64,000 nucleotides of DNA from Gemmobacter aquaticus. Its GTDB lineage: Bacteria; Pseudomonadota; Alphaproteobacteria; Rhodobacterales; Rhodobacteraceae. Below the pieces are notes generated by a model. It was not told the DNA's origin and ran no database searches. It worked only from the letters and a program-made list of their open reading frames with translations. The stretch's first letter is position 1. Every line of letters begins with the position of its first letter. The position numbers were made by a program, and so were the translations under genes. Location: positions 1,364,001 to 1,428,000 of the forward strand of contig NZ_VOAK01000011.1 of the NCBI RefSeq assembly GCF_007859075.1, written 5' to 3'. Positions 1 to 8,282 of the stretch are shown here, one piece after another.

Positions 1-1154
1 TTCTGGAGAAGGCCGAGCGGCCGGTTTTCTATACCGGCGGCGGCGTGATCAACTCGGGCCCCGCAGCAAGCCAGCTTCTGCGCGAACTGGTGGATGCCAC
101 GGGCTTTCCGGTCACCTCGACCCTGATGGGTCTGGGCGCCTATCCGGCGTCGGGGCGGAACTGGCTGGGCATGCTGGGCATGCACGGCCTTTATGAGGCG
201 AACCTCGCCATGCATGGGTGCGATCTGATGATCAACATCGGTGCGCGCTTTGATGACCGCATCACCGGCCGGGTCAAGGACTTCAGCCCCGACTCTGTGA
301 AGGCACATATCGATATCGACCCCTCCTCGATCAACAAGGTGATCCGCGTTGATGTGCCGATCCTGGGCGATGTGGGTCATGTGCTGGAAGACCTGCTGCG
401 CATCTGGAAATCGCGCGGCCGCAAGGTGAACAAGGAAGGCCTTGCTAAGTGGTGGTCGCAGATCAAGGAGTGGCAGGCCGTCAACTGCCTCGACTTCAAG
501 AACAGCGAAAAGACCATCAAGCCGCAGTATGCGCTCCAACGTCTGGAGGCGCTGACAAAAGGCATGGATCGCTACATCACCACCGAGGTTGGCCAGCACC
601 AGATGTGGGCCGCGCAGTATCTGGGCTTTGAGGCTCCGAACCGCTGGATGACAAGCGGCGGCCTTGGCACGATGGGCTACGGCCTGCCCGCCTCGATCGG
701 CGTGCAGATCGCCCACCCTGAGGCGCTGGTCATCAACGTGGCGGGCGAGGCAAGCTGGCTGATGAACATGCAGGAAATGGGCACCGCGATGCAGTTCCGC
801 GCACCGGTGAAGCAGTTCATCCTGAACAACGAACGTCTGGGCATGGTGCGCCAGTGGCAAGAGCTGCTGCATGGCGAGCGCTACTCGCACAGCTGGTCGG
901 AAAGCCTGCCGGATTTCGTGAAACTGGCCGAGGCCTTTGGCTGCAAGGGCATCAAGTGCAGCGACCCCAAAGACCTCGATGACGCGATCATGGAGATGAT
1001 CCGCTATGACGGCCCGGTGATCTTCGATTGCCTCGTCGAGAAGCACGAAAACTGCTTCCCGATGATCCCCTCGGGCAAGCCCCATAACGAGATGCTTCTG
1101 GGCGAGGCCGAGACGCAGGGCGTGATCAAGGCCGGCGGAGCGGTGCTGGTGTGA
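1..1154 (+). CDS. ilvB: Acetolactate synthase large subunit (5' end outside window)
   Basis: This is the C-terminal three quarters of the ThDP-dependent enzyme that condenses pyruvate (or pyruvate with 2-oxobutyrate), the first common step of branched-chain amino acid synthesis. The frame is open from base 3 (AERPVFYTGGGVINSGP) and ends with TGA at 1152-1154. The central domain (NIGARFDDRITGR) and the ThDP-binding C-terminal domain (MTSGGLGTMGYGLPASIG, then a GEAS...LNN motif and RLGMVRQWQ) are visible. The ThDP/Mg motif reads GEAS, where most family members have GDAS or GDGS. The small subunit ilvH follows after 65 bases, so the two are probably cotranscribed. The start codon lies upstream of the window. 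Identification is secure. Confidence 0.96.
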   Translation, partial: LEKAERPVFYTGGGVINSGPAASQLLRELVDATGFPVTSTLMGLGAYPASGRNWLGMLGMHGLYEANLAMHGCDLMINIGARFDDRITGRVKDFSPDSVKAHIDIDPSSINKVIRVDVPILGDVGHVLEDLLRIWKSRGRKVNKEGLAKWWSQIKEWQAVNCLDFKNSEKTIKPQYALQRLEALTKGMDRYITTEVGQHQMWAAQYLGFEAPNRWMTSGGLGTMGYGLPASIGVQIAHPEALVINVAGEASWLMNMQEMGTAMQFRAPVKQFILNNERLGMVRQWQELLHGERYSHSWSESLPDFVKLAEAFGCKGIKCSDPKDLDDAIMEMIRYDGPVIFDCLVEKHENCFPMIPSGKPHNEMLLGEAETQGVIKAGGAVLV

Positions 1155-1161
1155 CCCGACA

Positions 1162-1213
1162 TGTGGGGGCCATGCCCCCACACCCCCAAGGTATTTTTGC
1201 CAGAATGAAAGGG
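1162..1213 (+). repeat. Dispersed intergenic hairpin repeat, copy A (between ilvB and ilvH)
   Basis: A 9-bp perfect inverted repeat (TGTGGGGGC, CAT loop, GCCCCCACA at 1162-1182) is followed by the core CCCCCAAGGTATTTTTGCC and a purine-rich tail. Related elements occur at 5233, 24873 (reverse), 30781 (reverse) and 58693. The purine-rich tail (GAAAGGGA, 1207-1214) sits 5-6 bases before the ilvH ATG and probably serves as its ribosome binding site. Confidence 0.75.
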
Positions 1214-1219
1214 AGCCCC

Positions 1220-1780
1220 ATGACGGCGCTCAACATCAAACGCGGCTCGACGAGCCATTCTGCCTATGATCTGCGCGACCCCTTCACCGAGGTGATCGAG
1301 AGCCATACGCTGGCTGTGACGGTCGTCAACGAAAGCGGTGTGCTGGCACGCGTGATCGGGCTTTTCTCGGGCCGGGGCTACAACATCGACAGCCTGACCG
1401 TGGCCGAGGTGGACCATGAAGGCCACCGCAGCCGCATCACCATCGTGACACGCGGCACGCCGCACGTGATCGAGCAGATCAAGGCGCAGCTTGGCCGTCT
1501 GGTTCCGGTTTTCGAGGTGCACGACCTGACCGTCGAAGGACCGAGCGTTCAGCGTGAACTGGCGCTGATCAAGGTGGCGGGCAAGGGCGATCACAGGATC
1601 GAGGCGCTGCGGCTGGCCGAGATCTTCCGCGCCAATGTGGTCGATTCCACGTTGGAGAGCTTTGTGTTCGAGATGACCGGCACGCCCGAAAAGATCGACG
1701 CCTTTGCCGATCTGATGCGCCCGCTGGGTCTGTGCGAGATCGCACGCACCGGCGTCGCCGCATTGTCGCGCGGGGTCTAA
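1220..1780 (+). CDS. ilvH: Acetolactate synthase small (regulatory) subunit
   Basis: This is the regulatory subunit that activates the large subunit and confers feedback inhibition by valine. The 186-residue product has an N-terminal ACT domain (HTLAVTVVNESGVLARVIG, then GRGYNIDSLTVAEV) and a C-terminal ACT-like half (ALIKVAGKGDHRIEALRLAE, FEMTGTPEKIDAFADLM). The ATG at 1220 is preferred over an in-frame GTG at 1151 because it is preceded by GAAAGGGA and leaves a normal family length. The upstream GTG would add 23 residues encoded inside a hairpin repeat. The stop codon lies in a small tandem repeat that repeats the TCTAA motif. Confidence 0.95.
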   Translation: MTALNIKRGSTSHSAYDLRDPFTEVIESHTLAVTVVNESGVLARVIGLFSGRGYNIDSLTVAEVDHEGHRSRITIVTRGTPHVIEQIKAQLGRLVPVFEVHDLTVEGPSVQRELALIKVAGKGDHRIEALRLAEIFRANVVDSTLESFVFEMTGTPEKIDAFADLMRPLGLCEIARTGVAALSRGV

Positions 1781-1821
1781 GGCGCGGGGTCTAAAGACGC
1801 GGGGTCTAAAGACGCGCGGGG
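1770..1821 (+). repeat. Short tandem repeat across the ilvH stop codon
   Basis: GCGGGGTCTAA occurs three times (1770-1780, 1784-1794, 1799-1809) with periods of 14 and 15 bases, and a partial fourth unit runs into the following hairpin. The first copy contains the ilvH stop TAA. The arrangement looks like local slippage duplication of the gene end. Confidence 0.7.
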
Positions 1822-1845
1822 CCCGGTGACGGGCCCCGCTTTCGC
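1816..1845 (+). terminator. Terminator hairpin after ilvH
   Basis: The 10-bp perfect stem GCGGGGCCCG / CGGGCCCCGC with a GTGA loop (1816-1839) is followed by TTTCGCG. It lies between the convergent ilvH and the hydratase gene ending at 1848, so it may serve both. The U-tract is short. Confidence 0.65.
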
Positions 1846-1847
1846 GA

Positions 1848-2621
1848 TCAGGCGCCGGTAAAGCGCGGCGCGCGTTTCTGCAGGAAGGCCGCCACACCCT
1901 CGCGGAAGTCAGCAGTGCGACCAGCCTCGCCCTGAAGGCGCGCCTCAAGCGCGAGTTGCGTCGGCAGATCGTTCGAGGGCGCGGCGCGCAGCGCCTGCTT
2001 GAGCGCTCGGTAGGCCGCAGTCGGCCCCTGGGCGAGTTGCCCTGCCCGTTCGGCCACGCGCTGCGCGAAGGCATCATCGGGCACGCATTCATAGATCATG
2101 CCCCACTGTTCCGCCTGCCGCGCGGTAACGCGGTCGGCGAAGAGGCAGGCGCCCATCGCGCGCGCCATGCCGATCTGGCGCGGCAGCCACCAGGTGCCGC
2201 CTGCATCAGGGATCAGCCCGATCCGGGTAAAGGCCTGCACAAAACTCGCGCTCTCGGCCGCCAGCACCACATCCGCCGCCAGCGCCAGATTGGCCCCCGC
2301 CCCCGCCGCCGCACCGTTCACCGCCGCAATGGTCGGCACAGCGCAGTCATAGATCGCGTTCAGAAGCGGCACATATTCGTCGTTCAGGATCTGCTCGAAC
2401 GGCAGGTCATCGCCGAAGCGGGCCGCATCGGCCAGATCCTGACCCGAGCAAAAGGCCCGTCCAGCGCCAGTGAACACGATGACGCGCGCCTCTGCCTCGG
2501 CCCGGCGGATTGCCTCCAGCATCTGCTGGCGCAGCTCGCGGCTCAGTGCGTTCATCACCTCGGGGCGGTTGAGCGTGATGGTCGCGACGTGATCGGTGAT
2601 CGTCAGAATGATGGGTTCCAT
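1848..2621 (-). CDS. Enoyl-CoA hydratase/isomerase family protein, PaaG-like
   Basis: This crotonase-fold protein of 257 residues would hydrate or isomerise an acyl-CoA in the cytoplasm. Crotonase hallmarks are present: ITLNRPEVMNALS, FTGAGRAFCSGQDL (oxyanion hole), NGAAAGAGANLALAADVV, and RIGLIPDAGGTWWLPR. The LIPDxGGTWxLPR segment and the C-terminal Phe-Thr-Gly ending resemble PaaG of phenylacetate degradation more than FadB-type hydratases. No other paa gene is visible, so the physiological substrate is open. The ATG at 2621 has a good AAGGGAGAGG site upstream; a longer start at 2648 is less likely. It converges on ilvH. Confidence 0.85.
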   Translation of the reverse strand: MEPIILTITDHVATITLNRPEVMNALSRELRQQMLEAIRRAEAEARVIVFTGAGRAFCSGQDLADAARFGDDLPFEQILNDEYVPLLNAIYDCAVPTIAAVNGAAAGAGANLALAADVVLAAESASFVQAFTRIGLIPDAGGTWWLPRQIGMARAMGACLFADRVTARQAEQWGMIYECVPDDAFAQRVAERAGQLAQGPTAAYRALKQALRAAPSNDLPTQLALEARLQGEAGRTADFREGVAAFLQKRAPRFTGA

Positions 2622-2687
2622 GCGCCTCTCCCTTGCCTTGAGAGGCACCTTATCCGCCCAAGCATGCCCGGCAATCGGAACGGCGCG

Positions 2688-3149
2688 TCACTCCTTGAGG
2701 ATTTCGCGCAGGCGGGCCTCTTCCTCGGGCGTCAGCACATCGGGGGCACGCGCCTGTCGCCGGGCGCGCAACCAGACGAAAGCAACACCTGCCCCGCCCA
2801 TCAGCATCAGCGGCCCGGCGAGCCAGAGGAGCAGGTTCGCCCCCGTCGCGCGCGGCTCGAACAGGACAAACTCGCCGTAGCGATCAACGACATAGTCGAT
2901 GACCGCATCATTGCTGTCGCCCGCGATCAGCCGTTCACGAACCAGAAGCCGAAGGTCGCGGCTGATATCGGCGTTGGAATCGTCGATGTTTTCGCCCTGA
3001 CAGACCGGGCAGCGCAACAGCTTGGACAATTCCCGCGCCCGCGCCTCAAGCGCGGGATCGGGCAGGATCTCGTCCGGCTGGACGGCGAAAGCAGGCACGG
3101 CCAGCAGAAGTGCGAGGACAAGGGCGATGAGGTGCTTCATCCCGGTCAC
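2688..3149 (-). CDS. ccmH: Cytochrome c maturation protein CcmH (CycL)
   Basis: This thioredoxin-like oxidoreductase keeps the apocytochrome CXXCH cysteines reduced during haem attachment in the periplasm. A signal peptide (MKHLIALVLALLLAVPAFA) is followed by the domain with the redox motif RCPVCQGENIDDS and the family segment DYVVDRYGEFVLFEP, then a C-terminal membrane anchor. The GTG at 3149 overlaps the ccmF stop (GTGA), which implies translational coupling. An ATG at 3140 would place the signal peptide at the very start and is an equally plausible start. It is the last gene of the ccmF-ccmH pair here. Confidence 0.93.
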   Translation of the reverse strand: MTGMKHLIALVLALLLAVPAFAVQPDEILPDPALEARARELSKLLRCPVCQGENIDDSNADISRDLRLLVRERLIAGDSNDAVIDYVVDRYGEFVLFEPRATGANLLLWLAGPLMLMGGAGVAFVWLRARRQARAPDVLTPEEEARLREILKE

Positions 3150-5113
3150 TCCGCCGCGACAGCCTGGGCACGCCGGGCACCACTTGCCACGCGCCAGCGG
3201 CGATCAGAAAGCGAGAGCAAACCGCCCGCCGCCATCAGGATCGATCCCAGCCAGATCCAGTTTGCGAAGGGCTTCCAGTATCCCCGGACGGCCCAGCCTC
3301 CATTTTCCTGCGGATCGCCAATCACGAGGTAGATGTCACGAAAAAGGCCGTAGTCCAGCGCCGCCTCGGTCGTGGGCATGGCCTGCACGGGGTAGACGCG
3401 TTTTTCGGGATAGAGCGTGGTCACAGCGCGGCCATTGCGGCTGACCTCCATCGTCGCGGTGGTCGAGAGGTAGTTCGGGCCTTCGACCTCCTCGACCTTG
3501 GCAAGGCGGATGTCGTAGCCCTGCATGGTGAAGCTTTCGCCGATCTGCACCACCTTTATGACCTCCACCGCCCATGAGGTCATGGCAGCGACGGCAAAGA
3601 TGGTGATGCCAAGCCCGGTGTGGGCCGTTGCCTTGCCCCAGTCAGCGCGCGGCAGGCGGCCGAGCCGGGCGATCCGGCCCGCGACCTGCCCCCGCCCCGT
3701 TCGGGTCCAGAGATCGGTCAGAGCCCCCATCACAACCCAGGCCCCAAGCGCCGCCCCGACCGGCCCAAGGGCCGAACGTCCGGTCTGCATGGCATAGGCC
3801 AGCGCCGCACAGGCCAGCGCAAAGACAATCGCTGGCACAAGTTGGCGCAGCACGCGCCCGACTTGCGCGCGCTTCCAGGGCAGCATGGCGCCAACCGGCA
3901 ACAACAGGGCCAGTGCCACCATGAAGGGTGAGAAGGCCGCATCGAAGAACGGGGCACCGACACTGAGCTTGCGGTCCCAGAACATCTCGGCAAACAGCGG
4001 CCAGACCGTGCCGATGAAGACGACAAAGGCCGATACCGCCAAGAGCAGGTTATTGGCCACCAGCGCGCTTTCGCGGCTGACCATTGAAAAGACGCCGCGC
4101 GCCTCCATCGTACCCGCGCGCAGCGCAAAGAGCGTCAGCGCCCCGAGCATGAAGAACGCAAGCAAGGCCAGAATGAAGACGCCGCGCTCAGGATCATTGG
4201 CGAAGGCGTGAACCGATGTGATGACGCCTGAGCGGACGATGAAGGTACCGATCAGCGAGAAGCCAAAGGCAAAGATCGCAAGAAGGATGGTCCAGGCCTT
4301 TAGGCTTTCACGCTTTTCGACGACGATGGCAGAGTGCAGAAGCGCCGCCGCGAAAAGCCATGGCATGAATGAAGCGTTCTCGACCGGGTCCCAGAACCAG
4401 AAACCGCCCCAGCCAAGCTCGTAGTAGGCCCACCATGATCCGAGCGCGATACCGATGGTCAGGAAGACCCAGGCTGCCAGCGTCCACGGACGCACCCACC
4501 TCCCCCATGCCGCGTCAACCCGGCCCTCGATCAGCGCAGCGACGGCAAAGGAGAACGCCATGCTGAGCCCGACGTAACCGAGGTAGAGGAACGGCGGATG
4601 GAAGGCGAGACCGGGGTCCTGCAGCAGCGGGTTCAGGTCATTGCCGTTGAAGGGCGGCACGGCCAGACGCAGGAACGGGTTCGAGGTCAAGAGGAGGAAG
4701 ACCAGGAACGCAGCCCCGATCAGCCCCTGCACCGCCAGAACGCGGGCGCGCAGCGTCGCGGGCAGGTTACCCCCGAAAAGTGCGGCGCAGGCGCCGTAGA
4801 TCGCGAGGATCAGCACCCATAGCAGCAGCGATCCCTCATGGTTCCCCCAGACCCCGGCGACCTTGTAGAGCATTGGCTTGTCGGTGTGCGAGTTCTGCAC
4901 CACCACCTGCAACGAGAAGTCGGAGGTCACGAAGGCATAGGTCAGCGCCCCGAAAGACAGCGCCACCAGCATCAGTTGCGTGATCGCCGCAGGCTCGGCC
5001 ACTGCCATCCACCCGCCCCATCGCTTCCAGGCGCCGATCATTGGCAGCACCGACTGCAGGACAGCCACCGCCAGTGCCAGCACCAGCGCGAAATGCCCGA
5101 GTTCAACTATCAT
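3146..5113 (-). CDS. ccmF: Cytochrome c haem lyase subunit CcmF
   Basis: This large inner-membrane protein (655 residues, more than ten hydrophobic segments) works with CcmH and CcmI to ligate haem to apocytochrome c. The family's WWD domain is clear: GGFWFWDPVENASFMPWL, with conserved histidines in flanking segments (QNSHTDKPMLYKVAGVWGNHEGS). Length matches the family. The ATG at 5113 is preceded by GGGAGA. The stop overlaps the ccmH start. ccmE, which is upstream in many relatives, is not adjacent here. Confidence 0.96.
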   Translation of the reverse strand: MIVELGHFALVLALAVAVLQSVLPMIGAWKRWGGWMAVAEPAAITQLMLVALSFGALTYAFVTSDFSLQVVVQNSHTDKPMLYKVAGVWGNHEGSLLLWVLILAIYGACAALFGGNLPATLRARVLAVQGLIGAAFLVFLLLTSNPFLRLAVPPFNGNDLNPLLQDPGLAFHPPFLYLGYVGLSMAFSFAVAALIEGRVDAAWGRWVRPWTLAAWVFLTIGIALGSWWAYYELGWGGFWFWDPVENASFMPWLFAAALLHSAIVVEKRESLKAWTILLAIFAFGFSLIGTFIVRSGVITSVHAFANDPERGVFILALLAFFMLGALTLFALRAGTMEARGVFSMVSRESALVANNLLLAVSAFVVFIGTVWPLFAEMFWDRKLSVGAPFFDAAFSPFMVALALLLPVGAMLPWKRAQVGRVLRQLVPAIVFALACAALAYAMQTGRSALGPVGAALGAWVVMGALTDLWTRTGRGQVAGRIARLGRLPRADWGKATAHTGLGITIFAVAAMTSWAVEVIKVVQIGESFTMQGYDIRLAKVEEVEGPNYLSTTATMEVSRNGRAVTTLYPEKRVYPVQAMPTTEAALDYGLFRDIYLVIGDPQENGGWAVRGYWKPFANWIWLGSILMAAGGLLSLSDRRWRVASGARRAQAVAAE

Positions 5114-5232
5114 GCGCGTCTCCCGTATTCAGGGGCAATGATAAGGCAAAGCACCGGACGCCGCCATGGCCTGCGCGCCCGTGTCGCGGGCCAGCGCCTT
5201 GTCCATTCGTCGCGCCTGCCGGCCCATGCGGA

Positions 5233-5296
5233 CGGGGGCTGTCTGCCCCCGGGCGCCGATGGCGCCTCCCCCGAGGATATTTGAAAAAGGAGAGAG
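5233..5296 (+). repeat. Dispersed intergenic hairpin repeat, copy B (long form)
   Basis: The element has two hairpins (GGGGGC...GCCCCC and GGCGCC-GAT-GGCGCC) followed by the core TCCCCCGAGGATATTTG and a purine-rich tail AAAAAGGAGAGAG. It has the same architecture as the reverse-oriented copy at 24873-24942. It lies between ccmF and the 3' end of the Lrp-type gene. Confidence 0.75.
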
Positions 5297-5302
5297 GTGG
5301 GT

Positions 5303-5734
5303 TCAGCGCCGCCCGGCCTTGCGGGTGGAAAGCAGCAGGTTGGTTTCCGAGGTCATGACGCCCTCGATATTGCGAATACGGTGGATGACATCATCCAGTT
5401 CCAGCAAGGTCTGCGTCGCCAGTTCCACGATCATATCCCATTTTCCGTTGGTCGAATGGACCGCCGTGACCGCCGGCAGCCCGCCAAGGCGCGCCATGAT
5501 CTTCTCACCACCGCGCCCCTCGATCCCGATCATCATGAGACCGCGTACGGGGGCGGTGCTGACATCGCCGCGCGTGACAACGGTGAAACCCGCGATTTCC
5601 CCCTTCGTCACCAGCCGCTCCATCCGTGCACGGACGGTGGCCCGGCTGAGTGTCAGCTTGTCTGCAAGCTCGGAAAGAGAGGCGCGACCATCGCGCCGAA
5701 GCTCGGCAATCAGGCGTTGATCCACATCGTCCAT
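5303..5734 (-). CDS. Lrp/AsnC family transcriptional regulator
   Basis: This is a 143-residue Lrp-type regulator. An N-terminal winged HTH (MDDVDQRLIAELRRDGRASL, SELADKLTLSRATVRARMER) is followed by a RAM/ACT-like ligand domain (AVTAVHSTNGKWDMIVELAT). It is divergent from the arginase-ornithine cyclodeaminase operon across about 110 bases, so it probably controls that operon in response to arginine or ornithine; this is inference from context. The ATG at 5734 is chosen because GGGAAGG precedes it; ten upstream residues are otherwise possible. Confidence 0.92.
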   Translation of the reverse strand: MDDVDQRLIAELRRDGRASLSELADKLTLSRATVRARMERLVTKGEIAGFTVVTRGDVSTAPVRGLMMIGIEGRGGEKIMARLGGLPAVTAVHSTNGKWDMIVELATQTLLELDDVIHRIRNIEGVMTSETNLLLSTRKAGRR

Positions 5735-5843
5735 ATTGGCCTGCCTTCCCGACACTTCGCGCAATCCATGTTACAATGCGATCATAATGACGATGGAAGC
5801 CGCCACAAAGCGGTAACATCCTTCATGGCAACAGGAGAATGAC

Positions 5844-6770
5844 ATGACGCGTACGATCTTGATTGGCGCCCCCATTGACTCGGGTCAGCGCCGCCCGGGT
5901 TGCCTGATGGGGCCCGCCGCCTTCCGGGTGGCGGGAATCGCCGCCGCTATCCGCGAGCTTGGGCATGAGGTGACGGACTGGGGCGATCTGGCCCTGACCG
6001 ATGTGCCTGCCGCCACTTGCAGCAACCCGGCCGTCGACCAGTTGCCCGAGACGCTGGCCTGGACCGGCCTGCTGACCGAAAAGGTCGACGATGCGTTGAG
6101 CGCGGGCGCCATGCCGGTCATTCTTGGCGGCGACCACTCACTTGCGCTTGGCTCGGTCGCAGGGGCCGCGCTTCATGCCCGCCGCGTCGGGCGGCCGTTG
6201 TTCCTGCTGTGGCTCGATGCCCATTCCGATTTCCACACGCCGATGACCACGACCTCGGGCAATCTGCATGGCACGCCGGTCGCCTATATCGCGGGGCGCG
6301 ACGGCTTCGATGCCTTCCCGGCGTTCCCCCAGCCTATTCCGCCCTCGCGGATCTGCCTTTACGGCATCCGCTCGGTCGATCCGGCCGAGCATGCGGCCCT
6401 GCTGCGTCACGACCTTGCGATAAACGACATGCGTGTGCTGGACGAACAGGGAATTGTCGCGCCGCTGCGGGCGTTCCTGTCAAAGGTGCATGAGGCGGGC
6501 GGGCTTCTGCATGTCTCGCTCGACGTCGATTTCCTTGACCCCTCGATCGCACCGGCAGTCGGCACCACCGTTCCGGGCGGCACGACCTTCCGCGAGGCGC
6601 ATCTGGTGATGGAGCTTCTGCACGAAAGCGGACTCGTCACCTCGCTCGATCTGGTCGAGCTGAACCCCTTTCTTGATGACCGCGGGCGCACCGCGAAACT
6701 GATGGTCGACCTCGTGGGCTCTTTGATGGGCAAGAAGGTGTTCGACCGCCCGACACGGAGCTACGCATGA
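5844..6770 (+). CDS. rocF: Arginase
   Basis: This Mn-dependent ureohydrolase converts arginine to ornithine and urea in the cytoplasm. The 308-residue product has all metal-ligand motifs in order: GGDHSLALG, LWLDAHSDFHTP and VSLDVDFLDPSIAPAVGTTV, plus the PGGTTFREA segment typical of arginases rather than agmatinases. The ribosome binding site AGGAGA lies just upstream of the ATG. Its stop overlaps the start of the ornithine cyclodeaminase gene by four bases (ATGA), so the two products act consecutively and are translationally coupled. Confidence 0.95.
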   Translation: MTRTILIGAPIDSGQRRPGCLMGPAAFRVAGIAAAIRELGHEVTDWGDLALTDVPAATCSNPAVDQLPETLAWTGLLTEKVDDALSAGAMPVILGGDHSLALGSVAGAALHARRVGRPLFLLWLDAHSDFHTPMTTTSGNLHGTPVAYIAGRDGFDAFPAFPQPIPPSRICLYGIRSVDPAEHAALLRHDLAINDMRVLDEQGIVAPLRAFLSKVHEAGGLLHVSLDVDFLDPSIAPAVGTTVPGGTTFREAHLVMELLHESGLVTSLDLVELNPFLDDRGRTAKLMVDLVGSLMGKKVFDRPTRSYA

Positions 6771-7825
6771 CCCTTCCATCCCGCCACGCACTTGTGCCTT
6801 TTGTCAGCGTCGACAACATGATGAAGCTTGTTCTTCACATCGGTGTCGAACAAATGATGCAGGATCTGGCCGAGGCTATTGAGGCCGATTTCCGCCGCTG
6901 GCCCCTGTTTGACAAGACCCCGCGCGTGGCCAGCCATTCGGATGTGGGCGTCATCGAACTGATGCCGACCTCTGACGGGGAAACCTATGGCTTCAAGTAT
7001 GTGAATGGCCATCCGTCGAACATGAAGAAGGGTCTGCAAACCGTTACCGCATTTGGACTTCTGGCCGATGTGGCGACGGGCTATCCGCTGATGCTGAGCG
7101 AGATGACCATCCTGACTGCGCTGCGCACCGCCGCAACCAGTGCGATGGCCGCCAAATGGCTGGCTCCGAAAGGTGCGACCACCATGGCGATGATCGGCAA
7201 TGGCGCGCAGGCCGAGTTTCAGGCACTCGCCTTCAAGGCGGTCTGCGGCATCTCCGAGGTGCGCCTCTATGACATCGATCCGGCCGCAACCGAGAAGTGC
7301 GCGCGGAACCTGGCGGGGCGCGGTCTGACCGTGGTACCCTGCACCAGCGCCGAACAGGCGATCCTTGGTGCGCAGATCATCACGACCTGCACCGCCGACA
7401 AGCAATATGCCACGATCCTGACCGACAACATGGTGGGCGCTGGCGTCCACATCAACGCGGTCGGCGGCGACTGCCCTGGCAAGACAGAACTGCACCGCGA
7501 TATCCTGCTGCGCTCGGGGATATTCGTTGAGTATCCGCCGCAGACGCGGATCGAGGGCGAGATCCAGCAGCTCGACCCCGACCACCCCGTCACCGAACTG
7601 TGGCAGGTGATCGCGGGCACCGTCACAGGACGCAGCGATGCGCGCCAGATCACCCTGTTCGACAGCGTGGGCTTTGCGATCGAGGACTTCAGCGCGCTGC
7701 GCTATGTTCACTCGCGTCTGCGCGGGACCGGCTTGTTCCAGAACCTCGACATGATCGCAGACCCAGACGATCCGCGCGACCTGTTCGGCATGATCCTGCG
7801 CGCGCAGGCAGAGATGGCCGCCTGA
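6767..7825 (+). CDS. ocd: Ornithine cyclodeaminase
   Basis: This NAD-dependent enzyme converts ornithine directly to proline and ammonia. The 352-residue protein of the OCD/mu-crystallin family has a Rossmann segment (ATTMAMIGNGAQAEFQALAF) and the catalytic-loop motif INAVGGDCPGKTEL, whose Asp marks true OCD. With the preceding arginase it forms a short arginine-to-proline route. A GGAG site lies inside the end of the arginase gene. Length and motifs match the family fully. Confidence 0.94.
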   Translation: MTLPSRHALVPFVSVDNMMKLVLHIGVEQMMQDLAEAIEADFRRWPLFDKTPRVASHSDVGVIELMPTSDGETYGFKYVNGHPSNMKKGLQTVTAFGLLADVATGYPLMLSEMTILTALRTAATSAMAAKWLAPKGATTMAMIGNGAQAEFQALAFKAVCGISEVRLYDIDPAATEKCARNLAGRGLTVVPCTSAEQAILGAQIITTCTADKQYATILTDNMVGAGVHINAVGGDCPGKTELHRDILLRSGIFVEYPPQTRIEGEIQQLDPDHPVTELWQVIAGTVTGRSDARQITLFDSVGFAIEDFSALRYVHSRLRGTGLFQNLDMIADPDDPRDLFGMILRAQAEMAA

Positions 7826-7827
7826 CC

Positions 7828-8121
7828 CTAGTGCAGGCGGAACTCGCCCACGACATTGCGCCACTCACCGGGGCCGATCAGCTTGCGGTGAGTGAAGCGC
7901 ACCGAGTGTAGCGGCCCTTCAATTCTTTCCTGCCAGAACTCGATGAAGCCGAAGAGGCGCGGATAGTCGGGGGCCAGATCATACTCCTGCCAGATGTAGC
8001 TGTTCAGCACATGGCGAAAATCCGGCATCCGGTAATAGATCTCGGCCGTCGTCAGACCATAGCCCTTCAGCATCAATTCGGTCTCGCGGTGATCGGCCCT
8101 TTCTGCGCCGTTTTTGCCCAT
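7828..8121 (-). CDS. Usg-like family protein
   Basis: This 97-residue protein has the conserved Usg-family pattern (ELMLKGYGLTTAEIYYRMPD, then WQEYDLAPDYPRLFGFIEFW and EGPLHSVRFTHRKLIGPGEW). The family is widespread in alphaproteobacteria, often near trp genes; its molecular function is unknown. The ATG at 8121 has a strong GGAGG site. The gene is divergent from gyrA and converges on ocd with only two bases between stop codons. Confidence 0.88.
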   Translation of the reverse strand: MGKNGAERADHRETELMLKGYGLTTAEIYYRMPDFRHVLNSYIWQEYDLAPDYPRLFGFIEFWQERIEGPLHSVRFTHRKLIGPGEWRNVVGEFRLH

Positions 8122-8238
8122 GGGTACCTCCAGAGTTTCTTGTTGTTTCCCAAGTCTGCCTGAGATTCTCTAACAGTCAATGAAAACAGTATGTTGGCAA
8201 TCATCCGACCTGGCTGCCAAGCCATCGGCGCTTGCGCG

Positions 8239-8268
8239 GTTGCACCCCATATCCGCGATGGTCTATAG
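8239..8268 (+). promoter_or_regulatory. Probable gyrA sigma-70 promoter
   Basis: A TTGCAC -35 (8239-8244) and a TATAGT -10 (8263-8268) are separated by 18 bases and lie about 57 bases before the gyrA GTG. They are close to the vegetative consensus and are the best promoter-like pair in the 204-base gap. Confidence 0.55.
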
Positions 8269-8282
8269 TGGCGCCAACTAAA

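Noticed and set aside
1848-2621. Phenylacetate degradation gene cluster
   Set aside because: Only one PaaG-like gene is present; neighbouring genes are for amino acid synthesis and cytochrome maturation.
7828-8121. Usg-like protein as aspartate-semialdehyde dehydrogenase
   Set aside because: That name appears in some annotations of usg, but this protein has 97 residues and no dehydrogenase motifs.
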